A DNA stretch of 10,520 nucleotides from Fimbriimonadales bacterium. GTDB taxonomy: Bacteria; Armatimonadota; Fimbriimonadia; Fimbriimonadales; GBS-DC. This document shows, one piece after another, positions 1-5,352 of the stretch. The position numbers and the translations under genes are program-made. The DNA is taken from positions 1 through 10,520 of the forward strand of contig JANXCK010000118.1 in assembly GCA_025060055.1 (NCBI GenBank), written 5' to 3'. The notes beneath the pieces were generated by a model that was not told where the DNA came from, made no database searches, and was given only the letters and a program-made list of their open reading frames with translations. How positions within the stretch are numbered: the first letter of the stretch is position 1; every line of letters begins with the position of its first letter.

Positions 1-190
1 TGCGCACTGGGTCTACCGCTACGCCCGACGCGCGCACAACGGCAGCATCCTGCTGCTGCACGATACCTACGCCCATACCGCTGACGCGCTGCCAGAGCTG
101 ATTCGTGCCCTGCGCCAGCGCGGGTTTGAGTTCGTGACCATCCCTGAGATGGTGGCGCAGCTAAAAAGTCGCCGCGCAGCAAAGAGCTAA
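1..190 (+). CDS. Polysaccharide deacetylase (NodB-type), C-terminal end only
   Basis: The window opens inside this gene; the reading frame runs from base 2 to a TAA at 188-190, giving 62 residues. The visible part holds the last conserved block of the NodB homology domain: the strand and catalytic-histidine motif GSILLLHDTY, then a helix with the pattern T-x-x-A-L-x-x-L-I-x-x-L, then RGFEFVTIPEM, the usual final strand of the barrel. Known family members remove N- or O-acetyl groups from peptidoglycan, chitin oligomers or other polysaccharides using a metal held by Asp-His-His; those metal residues lie upstream of the window. The protein ends in a short basic tail (KSRRAAKS). Substrate, signal peptide and N-terminal domains cannot be judged. 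The next gene starts 67 bases downstream on the same strand. Confidence 0.85.
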   Translation, partial: AHWVYRYARRAHNGSILLLHDTYAHTADALPELIRALRQRGFEFVTIPEMVAQLKSRRAAKS

Positions 191-257
191 TATCCGTCAG
201 CAGACAGCTTCGTTTACGCAGGAATAGTGAACGCGGCAGCGAATCGGAGCGCATGCC

Positions 258-1373
258 ATGCGTACAGAACCGAAGCAGCTGCGTTTAGCGTTCGGCACAG
301 ACCCGCTCACGCAGATGAGTATCACTTGGCAGACCTCTGAACCCGTCGAGAACCCCGTTGTCGAGTACGGCGAAACGCCGAGTCTGGGTAAGCGGGTTCC
401 CGCCGAGCGCGTGAGCTACCCCTATGAGACGGGTATAATCTATCGTGCCCTGATGGGCGACCTCCAGTCGGGGCAACGGTATTTCTATCGCGTGGGCTGC
501 GAAGGCGGCGGTTTTTCTCGCGCCTATTCGTTTCGCACTCCCCAAAGCGGTCTGCACGATTTTATCTTCACAGCGTTTGCAGACCACGGCACGACCCGCT
601 TCAGCGTGCAAAACTCGCGGAATGTGGCAGCGCTGAACCCGACTTTCCACTTTATCGCAGGCGATCTCTCTTACGCGGACGGACGCCAACCCGTTTGGGA
701 CAAATACTTGGAGCAGCTGGAGGTGCTGGCAGCGCGAATCCCTGTGATGGTGAGCTTTGGCAACCACGAGAACGAGCGTATTGGGGAGCAGCGCATCGGC
801 TATATCGCAGCGGAGACACGCTTTGCCATGCCCAACAAGGGACAATACTACGACTTTAGGATTAGCAACGCTTGCTTTGTAGCGTTCAACAGCAACGAGC
901 GCGAGAACGAAGCGCAGTACGAATGGCTGCAACGCACTTTGCAGCGCGCCCGAAGTGACCGCGCTATCCGCTGGCTTATCGTGTTTGCGCACCATCCGCT
1001 GTACGGCTCCACGCGCCGCCGCGGCAACAACGAAGCGATGATTCGCCGATTCCAGCCCTTGTTCGACCGCTATCGCGTGGACTTGGTCATTCACGGGCAT
1101 GACCATGTTTACGAGCGGATGTATCCGATGCGTGGGGGCAAGGCGGTCGTGAAGTCGGGCAACCGCTATCGTCAAGGCGCGGGCGTGGTGTATGTCACTT
1201 GCGGAGGGGGCGGCGTCTCGCTTTACGACCTGATGCCTGAGCCGACGCCGTGGACAGCACGGCGTGAAAAGACTTACTGCTACCTCAAAGTGCGGGTAGG
1301 GGCACGCGACGCACTACGCGTAGAAGCCTATCGAGTTGACAATTCGCTGATTGAGGCGTTCGAGGTCGCTTGA
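258..1373 (+). CDS. Purple-acid-phosphatase-like metallophosphoesterase, 371 aa
   Basis: Residues about 6-95 look like the fibronectin-like N-terminal domain of purple acid phosphatases (LRLAFGTDP, MSITWQT, VEYGE, YFYRVG, YSFRTP). Residues about 101-290 are the calcineurin-like catalytic domain with all five metal-binding blocks: D109-x-G111, G135-D-L-S-Y139 with D141, G168-N-H-E171, V242-F-A-H245-H-P, and G280-H-D-H283. The known family activity is hydrolysis of phosphate mono- or diesters at a two-metal centre; the actual substrate cannot be read from sequence. The ATG at 258 is supported by GGAG at 246-249, 8 bases upstream. No signal peptide or membrane segment is visible at this start, which is odd because most relatives are exported. 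It may be co-transcribed with the deacetylase 67 bases upstream and converges on the pgl gene. Confidence 0.9.
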   Translation: MRTEPKQLRLAFGTDPLTQMSITWQTSEPVENPVVEYGETPSLGKRVPAERVSYPYETGIIYRALMGDLQSGQRYFYRVGCEGGGFSRAYSFRTPQSGLHDFIFTAFADHGTTRFSVQNSRNVAALNPTFHFIAGDLSYADGRQPVWDKYLEQLEVLAARIPVMVSFGNHENERIGEQRIGYIAAETRFAMPNKGQYYDFRISNACFVAFNSNERENEAQYEWLQRTLQRARSDRAIRWLIVFAHHPLYGSTRRRGNNEAMIRRFQPLFDRYRVDLVIHGHDHVYERMYPMRGGKAVVKSGNRYRQGAGVVYVTCGGGGVSLYDLMPEPTPWTARREKTYCYLKVRVGARDALRVEAYRVDNSLIEAFEVA

Positions 1374-1515
1374 GTCGTCTCTAATACCAATCGTCAGAGC
1401 AAACGCCGTGATGTCGTCGGCGGGACGCCGACGCTACGCAGAACGCGCTCGTAGTGTCGGCGTCTCGCCGACAAATTGCGCCATTTGAAACGCCGATTGG
1501 TATAATACCAATCGG
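1374..1515. repeat. Inverted palindromic repeats between convergent genes
   Basis: The gap between the phosphoesterase and pgl is packed with symmetry. Two hairpin units with arms GTCGGCG and CGCCGAC lie at 1416-1432 and 1456-1472 and are inverted relative to each other, each with a CGTAG-like flank facing inward. A perfect 11-base-arm palindrome (CCGATTGGTAT, one base, then its complement) lies at 1493-1515. Its right half, TAATACCAATCG, is repeated exactly at 1382-1393, just after the phosphoesterase stop, so the whole stretch can fold back on itself. The stems could stall transcription from both sides, but no T-tract follows them, so a classic intrinsic terminator is not shown. The GTCGGCG unit also occurs at 3869-3885 and, with one arm incomplete, near 4008-4022. 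Confidence 0.75.
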
Positions 1516-1532
1516 GGTTTCGTAACATTCTG

Positions 1533-1628
1533 AACGGCTCAAGCCGTTGCTGTGCAGACGAAGCCGACCTACGTCGGCTGATAGCCCGCGAAGGTGGGCT
1601 TCGTTTGCAGAGGAACGGCTTCAGCCGT
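1533..1628. repeat. Hairpin cluster (ACGGCT / AGCCGT type) running into the pgl stop
   Basis: Four stems occur in a row: AACGGCT with AGCCGTT at 1533-1548; AGCCGAC, CTAC, GTCGGCT at 1562-1579; AGCCC with GGGCT around 1583-1600; and ACGGCT with AGCCGT at 1615-1628. An outer pairing of GCAGACGAAGCC (from 1555) with GGCTTCGTTTGC (ending about 1608) can enclose the middle two, giving a branched fold. The same ACGGCT-2-AGCCGT unit reappears at 4168-4181. The last hairpin overlaps the pgl stop codon at 1621-1623, so the repeat supplies the end of that protein. It may act as an mRNA 3' stabiliser or a bidirectional transcription brake; this is an inference. Confidence 0.7.
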
Positions 1629-2487
1629 ATGACATTTGAGAACCCAATTCGTATAAGCAATCTTTGATGGCGGCATAGAGCTCCTCGCTCAGCCACCAGA
1701 ATCGGCTGACACCGGGGCATACTTGGGCGGCAGGCAGCGGGGGGGCGGGGTCAACACAGAACAGTTGCTCGATCACGGGGCGCTTTGACGCGCTCGATAC
1801 CAGAAACCAGATGCAGCTTGCGGCGTTCAGCACAGGCAGGGTGAGCGTGAGCCGTTGCGACGGCTCGCTCGGCGCGCGACTGGGCATCACCCAGCGTGCC
1901 GATTCCTCTAAGGCAGGGTCGCCCGCAAACAGCGAAGCAACATGCCCGTCTGCGCCCAGCCCCAGAAAGACCAGTTCGAATCGTGGGAACGGCTCCGCGT
2001 CGCTGAAGTGGGCGCGCAGAGTCGCCTCGTAGGCGCGGGCGGCTTCGTCGGGGTCGGCATAGTGCGTAGGCATCGGATGGATGTTTTCGGGCGGAATCGA
2101 CGCCTTGCGCAGCCAGTTCTCGTAGGCGAAGCCGTAGTTGCTGCGCGGGTCGTCGTGGGGCACATAGCGCTCGTCGCCCCAAAACAGGTGAATGCGCGTC
2201 CAGTCCAGCGCACGCTGATAGTGGCGCGTCGCCAGCAGCAGGTAGAGCGCTTCGGGGGTCTTCCCACCCGAAAGCGCAATTCGGCAGCAGGGCTGCTCCT
2301 TCAGCACAGCATCGCAGAAGTCCACCAGTGCATCGGCAACTTGCCCCCAGTCCAGTCGGAACACCACGCCGCGGGCGTGCCGACGCCCATACAGCAGAAT
2401 ATAGCGCAGCAGCATCCGCGCCGTCGGACGGCTCTCCAATACTTGGAGCAGCTCGCGAAACCGTTCCGCTTCCTCCTGCTTGGACAT
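1621..2487 (-). CDS. pgl: 6-phosphogluconolactonase
   Basis: This 288-residue protein of the glucosamine-6-phosphate isomerase/6PGL fold hydrolyses 6-phosphogluconolactone to 6-phosphogluconate, the second step of the oxidative pentose phosphate pathway. Family blocks are in order: phosphate-binding A71-L-S-G-G-K-T-P78, then H100-L-F-W-G-D-E-R-Y-V-P110 with the catalytic-region GDER (104-107), SNYGFAYENWL (116-126), and F174-L-G-L-G-A-D-G-H182 followed by SLFAG. The GLGxDGHxASLFPG-type block and the length favour lactonase over NagB deaminase. Roughly 40 residues precede the usual start of the domain, a charged helical extension. The ATG at 2487 is 6 bases after the recA stop with no strong Shine-Dalgarno, so translational coupling to recA is likely. 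The last residues (MSYG) and the TGA fall in a palindromic repeat, suggesting the C-terminus was altered by it. Confidence 0.92.
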   Translation of the reverse strand: MSKQEEAERFRELLQVLESRPTARMLLRYILLYGRRHARGVVFRLDWGQVADALVDFCDAVLKEQPCCRIALSGGKTPEALYLLLATRHYQRALDWTRIHLFWGDERYVPHDDPRSNYGFAYENWLRKASIPPENIHPMPTHYADPDEAARAYEATLRAHFSDAEPFPRFELVFLGLGADGHVASLFAGDPALEESARWVMPSRAPSEPSQRLTLTLPVLNAASCIWFLVSSASKRPVIEQLFCVDPAPPLPAAQVCPGVSRFWWLSEELYAAIKDCLYELGSQMSYG

Positions 2488-2493
2488 GTCGGC

Positions 2494-3555
2494 TTAGTCT
2501 ACCGCTTCGATGTACTCGTCGGTGTCGCTCACGGGGGCAGCCACGACCGCTGCGGGCGACATTTGGGCGCGCACTTGGCGCTCGATCTGCTCCACCAAGT
2601 CGGGGTTCTGCTCTAAGTAAGCGCGTGCGTTCTCGCGTCCCTGTCCCAAGCGCGTCTCACCGAAGCTGAACCATGTGCCTGACTTCTGAATCACGCCCAT
2701 CGCCAGCGCTTGGTCAATCAGGTCGCCCAGTTTAGAGATGCCTTTGCCGAAGATGATGTCGAACTCGGCTTGCCGAAACGGTGGCGCGACTTTGTTTTTG
2801 ACCACTTTGACGCGCGTGCGCACGCCGATAATCTCGTTGCCCTGCTTGATGTTGTCCACGCGGCGCACTTCCAAGCGCACGGACGCCCAGAACTTGAGCG
2901 CGCGCCCGCCAGGCGTCGTTTCAGGATTGCCGTACATCACGCCGACTTTTTCGCGAATTTGGTTGATGAACACCACCGCCGTGTTGCTCTTGGCGGCGGA
3001 GGCACCGAGTTTGCGCAACGCTTGCGACATCAGACGCGCTTGTGCGCCTACCGTCACATCACCGATGTCGCCCTCCAGCTCCTGACGGGGCATCAGCGCT
3101 GCCACCGAGTCCAGCACGGCGATATCGAACGCGCCGCTTCGAATCAGCGTGTCCATAATCTCCAGCGCTTCGTCGCCCGTCGAGGGCTGCGAGATGTAGA
3201 GCCGATCGACATCCACGCCGATTGCGCGGGCGTATTCGGGATCCAGCGCGTGTTCCGCGTCCACGAACAGGGCATTCCCGCCGAGCTTTTGCGCCTCGGC
3301 AATCATATGCAGCGCGAGCGTTGTCTTGCCTGACGACTCCGTGCCGTACAGCTCGATGATTCGCCCGCGTGGGATACCGCCCACGCCTAACGCGATGTCG
3401 AGTGCGGTGCTGCCCGTGGGGATAGCGGCAACTTGCAAGCGGGTCGCTTCACCAAGGCGCATCACACTCCCTTTGCCGAACTGGCGCTCGGCTTGCGCAA
3501 TCGCTGCCTCCAACGCCTTCTGCTTATCTGCTGCGGATAGGTTCTGTGTCGCCAT
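2494..3555 (-). CDS. recA: Recombinase RecA
   Basis: This 353-residue protein has the standard bacterial RecA length and order. It forms ATP-dependent filaments on single-stranded DNA, drives strand exchange and activates LexA self-cleavage. Visible motifs: Walker A G71-T-E-S-S-G-K-T78, catalytic glutamate region FVDAEHALDP (E101), Walker B IAVLDSVAAL (D149), L1 region MPRQELEGDIGD, and the L2 loop starting NQIREKVGVMYGN with the ATP-sensing Q199, then ETTPGGRALKF. The C-terminus is acidic (DTDEYIEAVD), as usual for the autoregulatory tail. The ATG at 3555 is preceded by GGGAG (3562-3566) at about 6 bases. No intein or frameshift is seen. It is the first gene of a minus-strand unit with pgl, under a strong promoter with an operator-like palindrome. 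Confidence 0.98.
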   Translation of the reverse strand: MATQNLSAADKQKALEAAIAQAERQFGKGSVMRLGEATRLQVAAIPTGSTALDIALGVGGIPRGRIIELYGTESSGKTTLALHMIAEAQKLGGNALFVDAEHALDPEYARAIGVDVDRLYISQPSTGDEALEIMDTLIRSGAFDIAVLDSVAALMPRQELEGDIGDVTVGAQARLMSQALRKLGASAAKSNTAVVFINQIREKVGVMYGNPETTPGGRALKFWASVRLEVRRVDNIKQGNEIIGVRTRVKVVKNKVAPPFRQAEFDIIFGKGISKLGDLIDQALAMGVIQKSGTWFSFGETRLGQGRENARAYLEQNPDLVEQIERQVRAQMSPAAVVAAPVSDTDEYIEAVD

Positions 3556-3571
3556 CGTCGTCTCCCAAGAG

Positions 3572-3587
3572 GTAGATAATTGTCTAC
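3572..3587. promoter_or_regulatory. Candidate LexA/SOS-type operator in the recA leader
   Basis: The 16 bases GTAGATAATTGTCTAC form a near-perfect dyad: GTAGA and TCTAC half-sites flank an AATT core, and 14 of 16 positions match the reverse complement. It lies 4 bases downstream of the recA -10 hexamer and covers the expected transcription start, where a bound repressor would block initiation. LexA normally represses recA, and its recognition sequence differs between phyla; this dyad is not the E. coli CTGT-N8-ACAG box nor the Gram-positive GAAC-N4-GTTC box. Assigning it to LexA is an inference from position. Confidence 0.55.
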
Positions 3588-3590
3588 AGG

Positions 3591-3618
3591 ATTATACCTG
3601 ATGCGATGCGCATGTCAA
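3591..3618 (-). promoter_or_regulatory. recA promoter, consensus sigma-70 type
   Basis: On the minus strand, TTGACA (bases 3618-3613) and TATAAT (bases 3596-3591) are both perfect hexamers separated by 16 bases. The -10 is preceded by GG, a feature shared with other candidate promoters in this window. The predicted start near base 3584 leaves a leader of about 28 bases holding the dyad and the GGGAG ribosome binding site. Confidence 0.85.
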
Positions 3619-3680
3619 GTGGCTCTGAGAGCGTGTAGGGGGAAGTAACGCTTCAACGATCCTTTGCGAGTGAACTCGTT

Positions 3681-3765
3681 CCCATACAAACGAAGCCCTG
3701 CCTGCGCAGGGCTAAGCAACCCCGCGTCGGCAGGGTTTCGTTGGTATGGGGGCGACTTCAGTCGC
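3681..3765. repeat. Nested inverted repeat with inner hairpins
   Basis: Outer arms at 3681-3702 (beginning CCCATACAAACGAAG) and 3729-3750 (ending TTCGTTGGTATGGG) pair at 20 of 22 positions. Inside the left part sits a perfect hairpin, GCCCTGC, CTGC, GCAGGGC (3695-3712), so alternative folds compete. Immediately outside is GCGACT-TC-AGTCGC (3752-3765). The same style (CGAAGCC arms, 14-base XXGGCT-type palindromes) is seen at 1533-1628 and 4137-4181, so this is a dispersed family. The surrounding bases 3619-3680 and 3766-3860 hold no gene or motif that I can recognise. Confidence 0.7.
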
Positions 3766-3868
3766 GGGTGCAAGAGCGCTACAGATTCACAAGTCGAGAA
3801 AACTTCAAAAGTAACTTGCAGTACACGCTCCAAGAGACTGTTTAGGAATGCGGGCAGGCTTTCGTAGC

Positions 3869-4104
3869 GTCGGCGTCTCGCCGACGCCCCTGCGTGGCAC
3901 GGGCTGGAAGCTCGTGCAGCGTGGCACGGACAGTCATGTCCGTGCCTCCGTCAGCGAGGACTCCGACGCTACGGCTTGGACACGACTGTCCAAGCCACAG
4001 GTGCTTGGGCGAGACGCCGACGCTACGCCCGTGGCACGGACAGTCGTGTCCGTGCTAACGCTTGGACAGGACTGTCCAAGCCATGGGTGCTTGGGCGAGA
4101 CGCC
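3869..4104. repeat. Cluster of three classes of palindromic repeats
   Basis: Class A (arms GTCGGCG/CGCCGAC) is at 3869-3885 and, partly, at 4008-4022 and 4094-4104. Class B (10-base arms GGCACGGACA and complement, 4-base loop) is at 3923-3946 and, with one end mismatch, at 4033-4056; a looser relative lies at 3897-3917. Class C (10-base arms GGCTTGGACA and complement, 4-base loop) is at 3973-3996 and, with one mismatch, 4059-4082. The string GTGCTTGGGCGAGACGCC occurs at 4001-4018 and 4087-4104, showing segmental duplication. Loop bases vary while arms are conserved, which points to selection or spreading of the hairpin itself. An open frame across 3848-4237 on the plus strand is only the translation of these repeats and is not called as a gene. 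Confidence 0.8.
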
Positions 4105-4136
4105 TAAGCCACGAGTCGCTTGCGTCCAGCTATTCG

Positions 4137-4181
4137 GCTCGCGTAGGCGAGCTTTGTTTGCATACCAACGGCTCCAGCCGT
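4137..4181. repeat. Two short hairpins upstream of trm1
   Basis: GCTCGC, GTAG, GCGAGC at 4137-4152 and ACGGCT, CC, AGCCGT at 4168-4181 are perfect hairpins of the same families as those at 1562-1579 and 1615-1628. They lie some 65 bases upstream of the trm1 start and are followed by no T-tract. Confidence 0.6.
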
Positions 4182-4226
4182 CTCGTCTGCAAGTATCTCC
4201 GAGCGCCCTCAGCGGCTCTGTGACTC

Positions 4227-4234
4227 GGTACAAT
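4227..4234 (+). promoter_or_regulatory. Candidate trm1 promoter -10 (GGTACAAT)
   Basis: TACAAT at 4229-4234 is one base from the TATAAT consensus and is preceded by GG, as in the recA promoter. No good -35 hexamer is seen 16-18 bases upstream. Initiation about 7 bases downstream would fall near 4241, only some 5 bases before the trm1 ATG, so the message would be almost leaderless, consistent with the absence of a Shine-Dalgarno sequence. Confidence 0.4.
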
Positions 4235-4245
4235 TAGCGTCCCCT

Positions 4246-5349
4246 ATGGCGGTGCAGGTGTACCGAGAAGGCGCAGCGGAGTTCCATTTACCGCAGAGCG
4301 AGCATGTGTTCTACAATCCGCGGGCACGCTTAGGGCGTGATCTGGGCGTGCTGGCGATGCGTGCGGAGTCGGAACGGCTCGAACGCCCGCTCGATGTGCT
4401 GGAGCTGATGGCGGGGGCGGGACTGCGCACCAAGCGCTACCTGCTCGAGGCGCCTGTGCGCCAGATGGTGGTCAACGATGCGAACTACGCCAGCTTCGAG
4501 GTGCTGGAGGCACATGTGGGCGACGATCCGCGCGTGGAACTGCATAACGAGCTTGCCCAGCGCCTGCTGTGCCGATTTTACTTGGAAGACCGGCGCTTCG
4601 ACTGGGTGGATTTAGACCCGTTCGGTGCGCCGTCGCCCTATGTGGCGTACCTGGGGGGCGTAGTGCGTTGGGAAGGGCTGTTGTATATTACGGCGACCGA
4701 CGCGCCCGTGCTGTGTGGGGCGCAGCGCGGCGAGGCACTTAAATCCTATGACGCCGTCTCCGCCTACGGACGCGAATGCCACGAGGTCGGACTGCGCATC
4801 CTGATTGGCTTCGTGCAACGCCGCCTGATTCAAGCGAACATGCACGGTCAGCCCCTGATGAGCTTTTTCGACGGCTACTGCTGGCGCGTGCTGATACGCG
4901 CGTTCAAGGGCACGCGCGGGTTCCGAGTAGACCAGATGGGCTTTATTGCGCAGCTGCCCGATGGCGAGTACCGCGCTGTGATGGCGGGCGTGCCCGCGCC
5001 CGTGAACCACGAGTATAACCCCTCCACGACCGTGCGCTGGGCAGGACCGCTGTGGCTCGGACCGTTGCACGACCACGCCTTCTTGAGCGCGATGTATCGC
5101 GCCGCACACGAGGACTATTTCGATAACGCGCGGCGGTTCCTCGCGAAGCTGAACCGCGAGCTGGACGAGTTGCCGATTGTCTACAGCCTGCCTGTGATTG
5201 CCGATCGGCTGAACCGCTCCGTGCCGTCCACGAAGGCGGCGGTGAAGTTCCTGCGGGCGCACGGCTATCGCGCCTCGCATGTGCATCACTGCGGGAACGC
5301 TATCCGCACGGACGCGCCTCTGAAAGTGATTCTGAAACTCTGGGAGTAG
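4246..5349 (+). CDS. trm1: tRNA (guanine-26 N2)-dimethyltransferase, Trm1 family
   Basis: This 367-residue protein methylates the N2 of G26 (in Aquifex also G27) of tRNA using S-adenosylmethionine. Trm1-specific blocks: H20-V-F-Y-N-P-R26 then RDLGVL (31-36), SAM motif I D50-V-L-E-L-M-A-G-A-G-L-R61, N77-D-A-N80, the catalytic block D122-L-D-P-F-G-A-P-S129, L146-Y-I-T-A-T-D152 followed by VLCG, G267-P-L-W-L-G272, and the C-terminal H-x-x-x-N-A-I-R-T-D-A-P-L block (347-359). The family is typical of archaea and eukaryotes, with few bacteria (Aquificota, some cyanobacteria). Many relatives have paired Cys-x-x-Cys motifs before GPLW that bind zinc; none are here (cysteines only at 109, 157, 178, 212, 349). 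The ATG at 4246 fits the family N-terminus but has no Shine-Dalgarno. The AddB-like gene follows after 3 bases. Confidence 0.9.
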   Translation: MAVQVYREGAAEFHLPQSEHVFYNPRARLGRDLGVLAMRAESERLERPLDVLELMAGAGLRTKRYLLEAPVRQMVVNDANYASFEVLEAHVGDDPRVELHNELAQRLLCRFYLEDRRFDWVDLDPFGAPSPYVAYLGGVVRWEGLLYITATDAPVLCGAQRGEALKSYDAVSAYGRECHEVGLRILIGFVQRRLIQANMHGQPLMSFFDGYCWRVLIRAFKGTRGFRVDQMGFIAQLPDGEYRAVMAGVPAPVNHEYNPSTTVRWAGPLWLGPLHDHAFLSAMYRAAHEDYFDNARRFLAKLNRELDELPIVYSLPVIADRLNRSVPSTKAAVKFLRAHGYRASHVHHCGNAIRTDAPLKVILKLWE

Positions 5350-5352
5350 GCG

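Noticed and set aside
432..439. GGTATAAT inside the phosphoesterase gene as a promoter
   Set aside because: It lies inside a coding region, with no downstream start on that strand that it could serve.
285..1175. Long open frame on the minus strand opposite the phosphoesterase
   Set aside because: It is antisense to a gene with all expected motifs; its translation shows no recognisable domain and reflects GC-rich codon use.
1416..1472. Intrinsic transcription terminator
   Set aside because: Stable stems are present but neither strand has a following T-tract; kept as repeats only.
3923..4104. Possible CRISPR array
   Set aside because: Repeats are palindromes of different classes at irregular spacing, without uniform spacers or cas genes.
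3848..4237. 129-codon open frame on the plus strand upstream of trm1
   Set aside because: Its translation (for example ATAWTRLSKP) is simply the palindromic repeats read through; no ribosome binding site or family resemblance.
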